64,000 bases of DNA, taken from Clitopilus passeckerianus (lineage: Eukaryota > Basidiomycota > Agaricomycetes > Agaricales > Entolomataceae). The position numbers and the translations under genes were made by a program. This document shows positions 47,382 through 58,866 of the stretch, one piece after another. The stretch is taken from NCBI GenBank assembly GCA_944990035.1, contig CALYLX010000035.1:124001-188000 (forward strand). Reading direction: 5' to 3'. Positions within the stretch are counted from its first letter, which is position 1. Each line of letters begins with the position of its first letter. The notes under the pieces are model-generated. The model was not told the origin of the DNA, did not search any database, and saw only the letters and a program-made list of their open reading frames with translations.

Positions 47382-47763
47382 GTTGAAGTGCTGTCGCCGA
47401 GCGCCGAGCAGAGAAATCCAGAGAGCCAGAGAGGATTGACCGAGGTGACGGGGCGACTGGCTGGTTTATAAGAGACGTCGTGGCAGATATCAGGTCCAGG
47501 GGGCCGTATCGGATGGGAATACTTCCCGAGGGAAGGAACATAATAGCAGGGGCAGGAACGTTACTTGTTCTGCAGACATGCGGAATGTCATCGAGAATGG
47601 AGTTGGATCGGTTGTATTTAGTAGGTGCCTGTCTGAGAAAGAAGGTTTTCCAGATGTTTTTCTAGGAGACGACCGAAGATCAAAGCCCGTGTATTTCTGG
47701 GTGACCTGGAAGGCAGTGGAAACGGCATCTTTTGGTTTTGACTAGAGATTTTCCTTCAGACCA

Positions 47764-47985
47764 CTAGGGTGGAAGACGAAAGTGAGTTTCAAGTTTCAAC
47801 GCAAAATGGCAGTCACCGCCATTTAGGTCAATAAGACTCCGAGGTCCGACGAAGGCTTTGGAGTCAAGCAGCGCCAAATAAACCGGCTTAAACTCGGCAA
47901 CAACGGCACGATCGTCCGATTTAAGTGGCATCCTCTCATTCTCGTCCAACTCTCTAGCCAAAGAGCTTACGCATGTGTCTACCAC
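47764..47985 (-). CDS. Small hypothetical protein
   Basis: Open frame of 73 codons, mixed composition (SLARELDENERMPLKSDDRA; SLIDLNGGDCHFALKLETHF). No domain recognised and no splice partner identified. It lies between RhoGDI and the hydrolase, transcribed away from the latter. It may be only part of a gene or a chance frame. Confidence 0.25.
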   Translation of the reverse strand: MVDTCVSSLARELDENERMPLKSDDRAVVAEFKPVYLALLDSKAFVGPRSLIDLNGGDCHFALKLETHFRLPP

Positions 47986-48215
47986 CCCATCGCTCAGCGA
48001 CGCGTTGAGGCTATGGCTTTCGCGCGGACGACGCGTCTCATGAGGTTATCAGATCTGGGAGTTTGATGACGATGAAGAAATTGCGTGATGTTGGCGGTGC
48101 TGCATTGCAAAACTCTGGAGCCGCTTTTCTCCTGCAACTACCTGTCTGCGCTTGGTCTGCTCCCCCGGTCGCGATAACTCCTTGAGCTGTGGCATGAAAC
48201 TAGGCTTGTGAAAAT

Positions 48216-50330
48216 ATGAAAGACCGCACGGGGATTCGTCTCCTTCCCATAATTTGGGTTGGAGTTGGGGTGCTTGTTGGCATGTCGATAGTCTTCTATC
48301 CTAGGTTTGGAGAGAGGTCAAGATTCGAGATCCCGGGCAAAGGAAGGGATGGAGAAGTAGCATTAGGCAGGGAGGCCCTAAGGGAAGGAGCAGTCGGATT
48401 CGATTGGGATAATGTACGTCTTCTCTCGTCTTAATGATCAACCTCCCAATCGTATCTATTCTCTCAATACAGAACTCCGCTTCCACAACCCTTCAATGGG
48501 CGCCATGTTATCGCGAGGTTGGACCTACCTTCGAATGCTCCCGCCTTCTCGTTCCCCTGAACCACTCCGAACCATCCGGTCCACAAGCCAGTATCGCACT
48601 TGCCCGTATTCCCTCCTCACTAGGTCCCACACACCCCTCGTATCGCGGCCCGATCTTACTCAACCCAGGTGGCCCGGGAGGAAGCGGTGTCTCCCTCCTC
48701 CTTCGTTCTGGCCAGGACTTCTCCGCCATCCTCGGCCCTCAATACGATATTGCTGGTTTTGATCCAAGAGGCGTCGCAAGGTCTAGACCTGTCGCGTCAC
48801 TTTTCGACTCAGAGCTGGAGAGGAGGATCTGGGAGAGGGGAGATGCAAGTCAGCAGGGGCTGCATGTTGTTGATGTTGAATCGAAGGAAGGGATTGCGAG
48901 GGCTTGGTCGAGAGCTAAGGTCATCGGTGGTTTGGCGGAGAGGACGAAGGAGGTGTTGAGGTACATCAATACGGAGCAGACGGTTAGGGATATGAAGGTG
49001 ATAGTTGAGGTGCACGGGGAGGAGAGGAAGTTGATGTATTGGGGGTTATCGTATGGGAGTGTCTTGGGCAGCGTCTTTGCGACGATGTTTCCGGTTAGTT
49101 TCCATCGCCTCTCTATTCTGGTCTTGACTGACATTGCATCGCAGGACATGGTCGAACGAATTGTCATTGATGGTATTGTTGACATGGACGATTATTTCCA
49201 GACTGGTACGATTCCCTCGTTGATATCGCACATTCCTGCCTCTTACTCTCATCGCCATTCAGAACGGCGCCTCACAAGTCTAACCGACACGCACAAAACC
49301 CTCTCCCACTTCTTCCAATCCTGCCACGCCGCTGGACCTTCCTCCTGCCCATTCTGGGCCAGGTCGCCCTCTCATATTCAGAGGAACCTTGATGCGTTAT
49401 TTGATCACGTCAAGGAGACGCCCATTCCCGTTCATGGCATAGACTTCTATGGTCTAATCGACTACCCCTTCCTCCGATGGACAGTATTCATGTCACTCTA
49501 CTCCCCATACGCGTCCTTCAAACCTCTCGCAGACGCTTTATCCGATCTCTCAAAAGCAATCACGCACGGATCGACCGCAAATGATACTAAATTGGATTTT
49601 GGTGCAGGGCTGAAGTTATGGAAGCTATTCCAAGGGCCGGCTATTGGGTGCGAGGACGTTTGTCCCTCATGTCCTTGCCACTCCAGCTCTCGAACGAAGA
49701 ACGAAAACCCCACGATGAAAGACTCCGAGATCACCATTTCATGCAATGACGGAGCCAGAGTCTCTCCACGTCTCTCAGATTTCGAATCCTTCTACCGGGA
49801 CGCCCTGGAGAAAGGTCCCGGGTCAGACGTAGAGGGAGAGTGGAAAGGTCGAGAATGGGTGGGGACGTGGGCAACGATGAGGGCTGATTGCAGCTTTTGG
49901 CCTGACATGCCGAAACCCGATATACCACCACTTGGAGCGAATACGAGCTGGCCGATTCTTGTTATTGGGAATACGGAGGACCCGGTTACGCCTTTGTTTC
50001 TGTACGTCTTCTTCGTTCTATCTTCCGCCTTTCGAAGTTGAAGCTAATGCTTGGGGCATGTGCAGTGCGAACGAGATCACGAAACGTTTCCCTCGATCGG
50101 TATTGTTGATCCAGGATGGACCTGGGGTATGTTCCATCCCCCTTTCCTTCCCTCATACATCCTACTAACCCCACTCCTTTCAGCACACCTCCATCGCCGC
50201 CCCATCACTCTGTAAAGCCCAGTACGTACGGGCCTACTTCGACGCAGGGAAGCTTCCGAAAGAGGGGACGGTTTGTAAGGTTGATGGGGCTATTATACCG
50301 AGAGTGGAGACGGGGATTTGGAGGAGGTGA
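48216..50330 (+). CDS. TAP-like serine hydrolase/peptidase (alpha/beta hydrolase fold), membrane-anchored or secreted
   Basis: Exons 48216-48413, 48473-49093, 49145-49205, 49263-50001, 50066-50126 and 50184-50330; about 608 aa. The 57-nt piece at 49206-49262 has intron borders but is also in frame; retained, the protein is 627 aa. Residues ~8-27 form a hydrophobic signal-anchor (LLPIIWVGVGVLVG). The fold landmarks are GPILLNPGGPGGSG (oxyanion loop), GFDPRGVARS, the nucleophile elbow GLSYGS (Ser ~259), and the C-terminal TAP-like domain with VIGNTEDPVTPLFLA (acid) and LLIQDGPGHTS (catalytic His, formed across the last intron). Cysteines near the C terminus suggest an extracellular protein. Relatives (tripeptidyl aminopeptidase type) cleave short peptides; the exact substrate is unknown. 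A decayed partial copy lies at 54.6-55.7 kb. Confidence 0.88.
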
Positions 50331-50485
50331 GGCGGGAATCATTGGGGGTTAAGGAGATGAGGGAGGTTGTGGAGGCGTTGAGTCGTGGATGCATGAGGGA
50401 TTTTCAGGTTGACGCATTCAAAGACTAAAGTATGTCGCCCCTTTCGTCTTCCCTCCGCGCCGTTGTTGATTCATTCTCTCAAGAC

Positions 50486-51402
50486 TTAATCGCCACTTCC
50501 CAAGGTCGTTACATTGAATCCCCGGAGTTCTACAATTTCACCATCTGGTTGAGGTTCACTGGATTCCCGACGAATGTTTGACTGTCGGTTTAGTCTTTTG
50601 GAGAAGTTACATTTCAGGTAGTATAAGATCTTGTCTCCCTTCTTCGGGTACTCCTGTAACTCGATTCGGGTGTTCTCTGTGTTCCAAGCCATGGTTGCAA
50701 CACAAAGGGTGCTGACTATGCATCTGTGCTCAACGTAATCATTTGCGTCGATGTCTTCCCCTTTTCTGGGAGTAGGAGCATATGTTCCGGGCGCTTGTTA
50801 GCAGCGTGATCCAGTGGAGTCTGGCCATTAGTTGTCACGGAAGTCGACATTTACCAAACTCGACTCCAGAAGGTCCTGTATTAATGGCCCACTGCAGTTG
50901 CCCCTCACTGACTAAGGTGGACTTGCCAGCTTTCGTGCATTGGAGTATTTTATCCGTTCCGTGGTACTCTCTCGCCGATGACAATACATACATTTTCTCA
51001 AGCCCACGCAAAGTACATTGCGACTCCAACTACATTCTAGGTCCACCCCATATAACGCTTGAGTGCTATCCCGCAAAATGCCGTCAAATGTGGCCACTGG
51101 GAGTTCTTCCAAATCGCCATCTGATTCACCAGACTCCTTAACGACTCTTCGACGGTCATATCCTCCGTAACCTTCCAAGTAAGGTAGTCTTGGATCTGGT
51201 CATTCTCGTGATAGTTCTGTAACCCGATGCGAGATTTCTCTCTATTCCAAGCCTTGCTTACAACAAGTAGGTTGCGTTCGTTGGAGATGAAGGTTGCCTA
51301 TAATAAATGATCAGTATAACGTAGCCTACAGGCAAGTAGCAACTGTGAAAAGGGTCAACAAACGGGTTATTTGCTCACCAAATCTATGCTGGACTTCGCC
51401 AT
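50486..51402 (-). pseudogene. Relic with a duplicated unknown exon and ankyrin-like sequence
   Basis: A start at 51402 (MAKSSIDL) with GTGAGC donor can be joined to an exon near 51300-51055 reading ATFISNERNLLVVSKAWNRE and then RIGLQNYHENDQIQDYL. A second version of that exon begins at 50692 (AWNTENTRIELQEYPKKGDK). Between them a frame reads NGQTPLDHAANKRPEH, which fits the ankyrin consensus, but surrounding frames contain several stops. It is probably a broken, internally duplicated ankyrin-type gene. Whether the first part is still expressed cannot be judged. Confidence 0.4.
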
Positions 51403-51752
51403 AGTGCTACGAGGTACAGATACCGCTCCCTATCTCCCGAGCTTAAAAGCCTGATACCGCTTATTCAAGGCCCATTCCACCTGCCTTGCGTCGTGCCCCT
51501 TTATAGCCCAAGCCGCAGACCAGCGTTGGCGGCCCTGTATTACTATGTGTAACTGAAAAGGTGAGGACTCATGATCGAAATATCCGGCGTTCCATCTCCA
51601 CCAGATTTTTGAACCTTCCTACGATCCTGATAGAGGAGTGAAGGAACATCGACTAGTAAATGCGATAGGTTAATGGATAGGTGATGTTTCCGTACAAGTG
51701 GGGATCGTAAATACGCTGCACTTCTAAGCGAACCACAAGGGTCATTAAGACG
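51403..51752. other. Short intergenic interval
   Basis: Nothing recognised between the relic and the P450 3' end. Confidence 0.4.
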
Positions 51753-54002
51753 TTAATCTGAATCTTCCGAGGCAGCCCAGCTGTGAATTAGTTCAACAGC
51801 GGCTTTCGACCTCGGTTCGATCGCACATTCAAATGGTGAGGCGTTCTAAAAATGACCTTCAGTGGAATAGATTAATGCAAAACTAGCAACCCTCACCGAG
51901 CGATTCCTTCAATGTAGTCACTCCTCGGTTCAATAGGGACACCATCCTTATTCCTTTTCATCTCCAGAGTAAATGTCGAAAGGATGGATGCGGCGGTGAT
52001 CATGGCGGTAGAGTGAGCGCGTTCGCGTCCAGGACATACTCTGTGCCAATAGTGAGCCAGCTAAACAAACGGCAGCCCTACACATAGCAGAAGACCCGAC
52101 GAACCTTCTCCCAAACCCAAAAATAATGTCCATGGGATTCGTACCTCTTCATTGATGCGTCCATCTTTGAGAAATCGTTCAGGCCGGAATGCATTGGGTT
52201 CTGGATAATCGGTTTCCTCGTACATCATAGCCCTGAACGCAGGGCGGAGGGGTTAGAAATAAGTAGGCGAAGACCCAGTCAAAGACTAACTCTAGGTTAG
52301 TGATTATCGTAGAGTTCTTTGGTATGTGGTAACCATTGTACGTGTCGTCCTCGGTGACACAATGAGGCAAACCTGGATGAGAAATTAGAAATTAGAATCT
52401 CGCGTGTGGACAAACAAAATTCAATGCCCTACCAAGGGGGCCGAGAGGCTTCCATCTGGTGGTGGTGGGGGCGTCAATCGTTTAGATGATGGATGAACTT
52501 AAGAACCATAAATCCTACCTGTACGTCTCTATCACCGTCGCGGTAAGGTAAGGTAATTCCCGAATATCCACAAGTTCCGGCAGTCTGCTTTCCACAGCCA
52601 TATCCAATTCCTCTTGAACTTTCCGTTGGACCTCTGGATACTTCACCATAGCGAGGAGAAGGAACGCCAGCGCAGCCGGGGAGGTGTCAACCCCGCCTAA
52701 GAATTAACAATTTCAAGTTGTTTAGCGTCCAAATCACCCGAATCTCTAATTGTACACGGTATATACGCGCATACGCACCGAGGTAGGCACCTGCAGCAAC
52801 ACCCTTTAACGACTTCATCTCGGGGCTATCCTCTCCCAAGTGACCGATTTCATCCAGTCCATTCCCAACAAGTGACGAAACCGGCCGTCCCGACTTCTAT
52901 TCGAGCAATCTGACCTGAGAAGGGATTAAACAGAACTCAAAGGCACACGCACGAATATCTCTTGCGACGCATCAAATGCTCTATTAACGAACGGCGAAGA
53001 AATCCGACGTTATTCCTCCGCGATCGCGGGGAATGTTAAACCCGGTAACCACGATGGAAGGTATTAAGTCGAAGGGAAGATGTCAGGAAGGTACGGGCCC
53101 TGCAAGGCGCACTTCGAAATGACCTCCAGAGTTTCGTTGGCTAGCTTGATGTACGGGTCATTCAGAGGTTGGACGTTTATGCCGTAGATTGTGGCGATAA
53201 TTATTGATCCAATTTCACTAACGTTCAAGTCGTTTGGGTTAGTAAAAGAATGTGAATGTAGCCATGGTTATTGGTACAACTCACTGTCTTAGATGCCCAA
53301 GAAACTCCTCAGGATCGTCAAGCAAGTGCACCAGAAGACGGCGAGCACGAGAAAGCTCCGTCATTTCGCTGAACGAGCGCGCAGCTTCCAGATATTTCAC
53401 CAATGACCGCCGATCACTTCTCCACTGGTCGTTGTAAGGCCAGAATGTGAATAACCAGCCCCAGTCGCTCCTGGTAAAAATGGTGATTAGCATACTAGTA
53501 TCTGAGTCGAATTCAAGCGTAAGGATCTCACAGCTCGTTCACCATCACCTGCCTGGGTCTACGGGAGGGGCATGATTCAAGTTCTGTTTATGAGACTTAA
53601 AGGCGAAGCAGGTAGGGAGGAACTTACCGGCTGGAGTATATTAGTGATCGCTTATCTAGAAGCTCTTTGGCAACCTCGAACGAGTTGAGCACGACGATTG
53701 ACCGGCCTAGGATGCCAAGGTGAATAATAGGTGATTCTAGGGTAAGATTTTAGACTTTTATCAAGCGTGTTCACAGATCACAGATAACTTTTTGACTCAC
53801 TGTGATCTTTCGCCATTTGAGAGAAAGCGGCTGGGTCTAGCTTCGAAGGCATGTTCAAGAGGTTATCGATTATCGGGAGCTTGCGCGGGCCAGGAGGAAG
53901 TCTCCGTACTTGGCCTCGCCATCTCACTAATCTGAGCAGAAGGAATGCGAAAAGGGCAGCTCCTAGAGACGTGGAGTTGACTACCAGAGAGGTGAAGGCC
54001 AT
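51753..54002 (-). pseudogene. Cytochrome P450 (CYP) pseudogene
   Basis: Multi-exon P450 in near-complete order: signal anchor (SLGAALFAFLLLRLV) and Pro-rich hinge LPPGPRKLPII (first exon 54002-53801), HLGILGRSIVVLNSFEVAKE, FTFWPYNDQWRSDRRSL, IIIATIYGINVQPLNDPYIK, the I-helix region (GGVDTSPAALAFLLLAMVKY), K-helix ETYR, NAFRPERF, and the heme motif FGFGRR + VCPGRERA split by an intron (CACAG before AGTATGTCC). The C-terminal part reads TAMITAASILSTFTLEMKRN and ends near 51753. Two in-frame TAA codons, at 53064-53066 (F-P-S-T-stop-Y-L-P-S-W) and 53010-53012 (A-E-E-stop-R-R-I-S-S), are not in a plausible intron, and the last exon junction does not keep phase. P450s are ER-bound monooxygenases; this copy should be inactive. 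Confidence 0.85.
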
Positions 54003-54599
54003 TACACAGGTATGATTCGGGGTGTCGTTGGGTGTGATTTAAAGTTTAAACGGTTGCGCCAGTGGGTCAAACAAGTTGGATGGCGACATTTTTTGGTATA
54101 CCTGACCGTTCGGCGCAAGAGGGGAATAGGTCGGCTGGCGATATGGCAGAGATGATGATGACTGAATCAAAGGTTAACTCCGAGTATATATTCATGTCGC
54201 GGAATTTTGCGCTATGGAGTTGAAGCGCCAGCAAACATCGTTACGAGCGAACATCCTCAGTTCTGGCGTCAACTGAGCCGTTATATTGCTCGCCAAGCAT
54301 GCTCAGAAGTATTGAAAAGCAGACGACCGAGATGGGATACGGGCCACGCCAGGACCCAGGTTTGTTGATATACCGCATTGTGATGCACGTTCGAATGGGC
54401 TTTGCAAGTCCAAGCCGAACATTTGATGAGCGAAGAGGAGGTGCCTGCTTCAGGAGCGCTGATCACCAGAAAAGGAGGTTTGTGGATGTCTCGAGGTGAA
54501 AGTCGCCTTCTTTTCGTAGCAGGTGACATTCAGCAAGGTTCAGCGCTAATGAATAAAGTTAGCGGCCATGTTTCTGGTTCGTTAAAATGTCTCATCTAT
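54003..54599. other. Interval without a recognised gene
   Basis: No supported gene; short frames only. It probably holds the old P450 promoter. Confidence 0.4.
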
Positions 54600-55660
54600 G
54601 TGGTCAAACAAATCAACATCCAGACTGGTAAGTATTATACGTCATTGATTCGTTCTCACCCAGAACTTACTCATGCTTCTTTCACTCCCGTCACCTAGCC
54701 GGTCCGTCTTCTTGCCTGTCGATTCTGGGAGACGCGAGACCGCCATTCCTCTTTACGACGGAGACTTCTACGGTCTAATCGACTACCCCTTCCTCCAATG
54801 GACAGCATTCTAATTTATATCCCTCTCTACTCGACATATGCATCTTTCAAATCTCTCGGGGGTTCTTTATTCCGATCTCTTCAGAACTATCGCGCTTAAA
54901 CAGACTGCAAATGATACCAACTTGGATTTCGGTGTAGGGCTGAAGTTGTGGAAGATCCTCTGGCTGTCAGAAGAAACGATCGAGGAACGAAAGCTCCAGC
55001 GTGAAGGACTCTGAGATTACTATTTCTTGTAACGACGGCGCCAGAGTCTCCCCTCTTGTCCCAAACGTCGAAGCATTCGACAGGAACGCAGCGGAGGAAG
55101 GGCCCGGGAAGGACGTAGAGGGAAAGTGGAAGGGTGGGGATTAGGTAGCACGTGGGCTAGGATGAGAGCTAATTGCAGCTTTTACCCTGACATGCCGAAA
55201 CCTAAGGCCTAACATTTTGGTGCGAAACGACTTGGCCGATTCTTGTTATTGTGAATACGCTGACACCTTCGCTCCTGTACGTCTTCACCCTGTCTCTATC
55301 TTTGACCGATTTGAAGTCTGGAGGCGTGTGCAGTGCAAAGGGGATCACGAAGCGTTTTCCTCGATCGGTGTTGTTGACGCAGGATAAACCTGGTATATAT
55401 TCTCTCTCTCTCTCTCTCTCCTTCCTTCATCTTGTTCGTCCCCCCCCCCCCCCTCACCCTTCCTACAGCTTGTCCGTTTTTCTCACCTTCTCACCCTTCC
55501 GTATATCAGTACTAACCCACACTTTCTATTGGTCCACAACACACACATCCTTCGCCGCCCCACCACTCTGCAAACCCCGGCACGTAACGGCGTATTCAAC
55601 TCAGGAAGCTTCCGAGGGATGCTATACCTCACTCATGGACTTTGGCGCTAGAGAAGGTGG
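54600..55660 (+). pseudogene. Decayed partial copy of the TAP-like hydrolase
   Basis: Colinear with 49190-50270 of the hydrolase: matching stretches include ATCCAGACTGGTA, GGTCTAATCGACTACCCCTT, GCGCCAGAGTCTCCCCT, CCTGACATGCCGAAACC, ATCACGAAGCG and CCTCGATCGGTGTTGTTGAC. Stops and indels interrupt every part. The exon with the nucleophile serine is absent, and the His-bearing exon is disrupted (GGATAAACCTGG in place of GGATGGACCTGG, giving a stop). Confidence 0.85.
55401..55455. repeat. (TC)n microsatellite and poly-C tract
   Basis: A TC repeat of about 22 nt is followed within ~20 nt by a run of 13 or more C. It lies in the intron-equivalent position of the hydrolase relic. Confidence 0.9.
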
Positions 55661-56332
55661 TAGAAGGGAAGCAGGAGATGAGGCGCGTGAGGCGCGTCCG
55701 TGATAGAGACGGATTGACATACAGTCCATCCTCTAATCAGAGGTTCTACTTGCACCGATTTGCTACTGGGGTGCTTCCTGGAGCGAACCCAGCGCCCGAA
55801 GTACAAGATTCGCCGAATCATTCTGGGCTGAGACTGTTCGTAGGTCTTCTTTTATATACACGGTTGTGTGATTGAAACGGATTTCCCACTGCGCAGCGAC
55901 ATGTCCCGCTCCGACTCGGTCCAAGCACGAGCGGGCTTAGCCAATCCATCGAGCAGCAAAGGAATTCAACTCCAGTAACCACCTCACACGTTGGTTCGAA
56001 GGGGGAGAAGGGCTGGGAATCACGGCTCGCCCCAAGAAAGTGGATACGGACGGTGAAATTGAAGGTGTCGTGGACATGATGCTCACTACCGTGAGCCCAG
56101 TCAATGACTAGTATGGAATTTTTAGCGTATATGTATCGTAATTCGCTGTAAACTAGAGATGGAGCCTAGGCTTGAACCCGTACCTTGCGAATTCATTCAT
56201 AAAGGAGTGAGGCAACAGATTGCATTGGCCGTAGTCTTAGGGCGATATCCTTCTCGGAAAGCAGCAACCTCGTTCGTTAACTTCGGTGGAATGGTCAAAA
56301 TCAAGACCTAAATTCCTGCCACCCATCCGTTT
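55661..56332. other. Interval without a recognised gene
   Basis: No gene. A tRNA-like B-box string (GGTTCAAGCC, minus strand, about 56166-56180) occurs but I could not fold a tRNA around it. Confidence 0.35.
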
Positions 56333-57449
56333 CTATCCAATCACAGTCCATACTCCATCGCCATAGTACCATCCGTCTGGGAATTTAGCTACTTCTTCTC
56401 CCTTCTCAACTCTTCCCTCGTCAAATTCCACCCTCCGAAAACTAAACCTCCCCATATCCGAATTCGCACTAAACCCCCAACTCCCACTCATACTCATTCT
56501 CTCCCGATCAAATATGCCATAATAAGTCCACCGATGCCTGGCGTAGCTCTTGGTCATTAAGAGCAGCCCGCCGGTGTGGATTTCGCCTTGTAGGGTGAAG
56601 GAGCCTACGACGTCGATTCCTGTACCTGTTATTTGGGCTTCAGCTTCGTCTTCATCCATGTTCTCGTCCGGTCCGTCCGAGTCATCATTGTCGTCCCATT
56701 CAGCCTCCTCGTCCATTGCCTCTATTAACCTGTTCCCACTGCCAGACCCAACCTGAGTGACGGTGGTAGGTTTAGCAGAAACAAACACGATCGTAATCGA
56801 GCAAGCCATCGGCGTTGGCGCTCCACCCGACCAATAAAAACCTTCCCAAGAAGCAGCGTCGACCCTTCTTCCACCGGGAGTGTCCACACTCTGGCTTGTA
56901 CTCTCCTCGCCCGAACTTGAACCTCGAGCATTTGAGAGTGCGAAATGACCCAACCCATGACCCTGACCACCGTGACCGTCTAGACGTGCACCCCAGTAAC
57001 TCCATTCACCTACGTACTCCCTCGGTTCCTCCTCTGCTCTCACTTCTGCTTCCGAGTCCGTTGTTGGATCCACCTCCATCTCCTGGGAGCTACTACTACC
57101 CCCAGGGGCTCGTACCCGCTCCCCGACATAGGTCCAGCTCTGATTGCTATTCGATCCATCATATGTTTTGAGAAAACGGAGTTTATCCAACTTAAAGCTG
57201 CCTAGGATTTGGAATGCACCGAGGGAGTCAGAGCCGGTGCCGTTTAGGACGTGGGTAGATGAGTCGAAGGTGAGGTGGAGGAGCATTGGGCCGTCGGTGG
57301 AGTTGCGGTAGTCTGTGCTGCCGCTGGAGAGATTTGGGGTGGAGTGGTTAGTGACTAGGAGAGGAAGGAGAAGGCGGGAATGGGGTTGAGATCGGGAAGC
57401 GGACTGACTTGTAGGTATATACACCGTGGAAGACGGATGAGGAGGCCAT
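56333..57449 (-). CDS. Hypothetical beta-rich acidic protein with repeated W-x-Y-x-G motif
   Basis: Two exons: 57449-57409 (MASSSVFHGVYTY) and 57323-56333, with an 85-nt intron (GTCAGT..CTCCAG) and matching phase; 343 aa. The model extends the long open frame to an ATG through splicing. Three motif units are visible: QSWTYVGER (~100), GEWSYWGAR (~140) and HRWTYYGIF (~295), and paired GAFQILGSFKL / IDVVGSFTLQG strands. Between them is an Asp/Glu-rich loop (EEAEWDDNDDSDGPDENMDE). This pattern suggests a beta-barrel-like repeat, but I do not recognise a family. No signal peptide is seen. The C terminus is FPDGWYYGDGVWTVIG. Confidence 0.65.
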
Positions 57450-57787
57450 TGGAGAGCAGTACAAGCTAATACTAGTTGTCAGAAGGGCATCGGCGTTGGA
57501 ATGTTGTGGAAGGTGGTCAACGATCAGGCGGTTATCTAATCTTCCCGCGTATATTCTTCAGAGGCCGAATCTCCCGGAATATTGTTCTATGGTAGACGCC
57601 CATGGCCACTGGTAGATTGATCAAAGGAAAGGAGAAAGCGAGGCTTTACACGTGGATTCCGTGAGTTCGTCTTCTTTCAACCCCTCGAAGCATCTTTGAC
57701 CCAGCCTGGACCTGGTGAATAAAGAGGTACATCGGGGCACTTCTAAACATCTATAGGCACTCAAATTCTCTATGACGTAGTAGCTTC

Positions 57788-58866
57788 ATGGCGAATGCTC
57801 ACTTTAACTCTAACACTATCACTGCTGGGGACTCCGTCACCTTGACCACCACGAATAACACCACCCATATTCACGGTGATCACTCCCGGGTTGGGAAGGT
57901 GGATCCTCAATCGGTGGGTGGCTTGTCTGGAAGGAGTATAATATTTCCTCACTCGAAAACGATACTACAAAGCTGCTGAGGGCTTGTCGAGATCGCAACA
58001 TCCGCTATGCTAGGGAACTCCTCGACCACTCCAAAATCGAGGATATCAACTACGCATCCTCTCCCTCCGATGGTCAAAACACAGCTCTCCACCTTGCAAT
58101 TTTGGCCGACAGCAGCGAGTTAGTGGATATGATACTCGCTCAGCAGTTTGTGGATATTAATATCCGGAACGCCAAATGCGAGACGGGGATTATGATAGCC
58201 TCACGACTGGGAAATGTCTCCATTGTTGAACTGCTGCTTGAAAGAGATGGCATTATCCTGGATTCTCAGGATTTGGGAGGACACACGGCTCTCACACTCG
58301 CCTCTTCAACTGGGCATGCAGACATCGTACAGCTACTACTCTCTCATGGCGTTGATCCCAACGTTAACGCACAGACCCAAGACGGCTGTACAGCTCTCAC
58401 TCTTGCGTCTGGAAAAGGACATACCGAGATCGTTAGGTTGTTGCTCAGTTCTCCCGGGATCAATATCAATGTAAAGCAGAAGGATTCCCAGACAGCACTC
58501 ACACTCGCCACATCTCCAGGACACACCGAGATTGTTTCATTATTGCTCAACCACGGCGGTGTAGACCTCAACGTACGTACCTCGTACGGGTGCACGGCGC
58601 TCACTATCGCCTCATTCAACGGGCATACAGACATCGTGCAAAAGTTGATTGAGTATGATAGGGAGAATATTGAGGTGAAGGATATGTTTGGTGCGACGGC
58701 GCTTATGATTGCGGCGTGGCACGGCCATATTGGGATTGTGAAGCTATTGAGGGATGTTAGGCCTGAGGAGAGTCGGAGGCAGGCTGCGTATGCGACGGCG
58801 GTGGGGAGGGGGTATACGGAGATTGCGAGGTTGTTGCAGGAGGATGAGGGGTGTTGTATAGCGTAA
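57788..58866 (+). CDS. Ankyrin-repeat protein with Thr/Asn-rich N-terminal motif
   Basis: The start at 57788 gives a short N-terminal piece (FNSNTITAGDSVTLTTTNN), then a frame change to the ankyrin frame. A 35-nt intron at 57899-57933 (GTGGAT..GGAAG) restores the frame exactly (V-G-K-E-Y-N-I-S-S-L), giving about 347 aa; a 44-nt alternative also fits. Seven or so ankyrin repeats follow (GGHTALTLASSTGHADIVQL; DGCTALTLASGKGHTEIVRL; SQTALTLATSPGHTEIVSLL; GCTALTIASFNGHTDIVQKL; GATALMIAAWHGHIGIVKLL). The protein ends QEDEGCCIA. Ankyrin repeats bind proteins; no catalytic domain is present. The N-terminal segment loosely resembles the start of the NACHT proteins (see findings). The very short intron is a weak point: this could instead be a frameshift. 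Confidence 0.75.

Noticed and set aside
52090..52133. P450 lacking its heme cysteine (FGFGRR followed by FVGSSAM)
   Set aside because: Read straight through it looks lost, but an intron ending CACAG restores FGFGRR + VCPGRERA, so the Cys is present.
56160..56240. tRNA gene suggested by GGTTCAAGCC on the minus strand
   Set aside because: No cloverleaf with acceptor, D and anticodon stems could be built around it.
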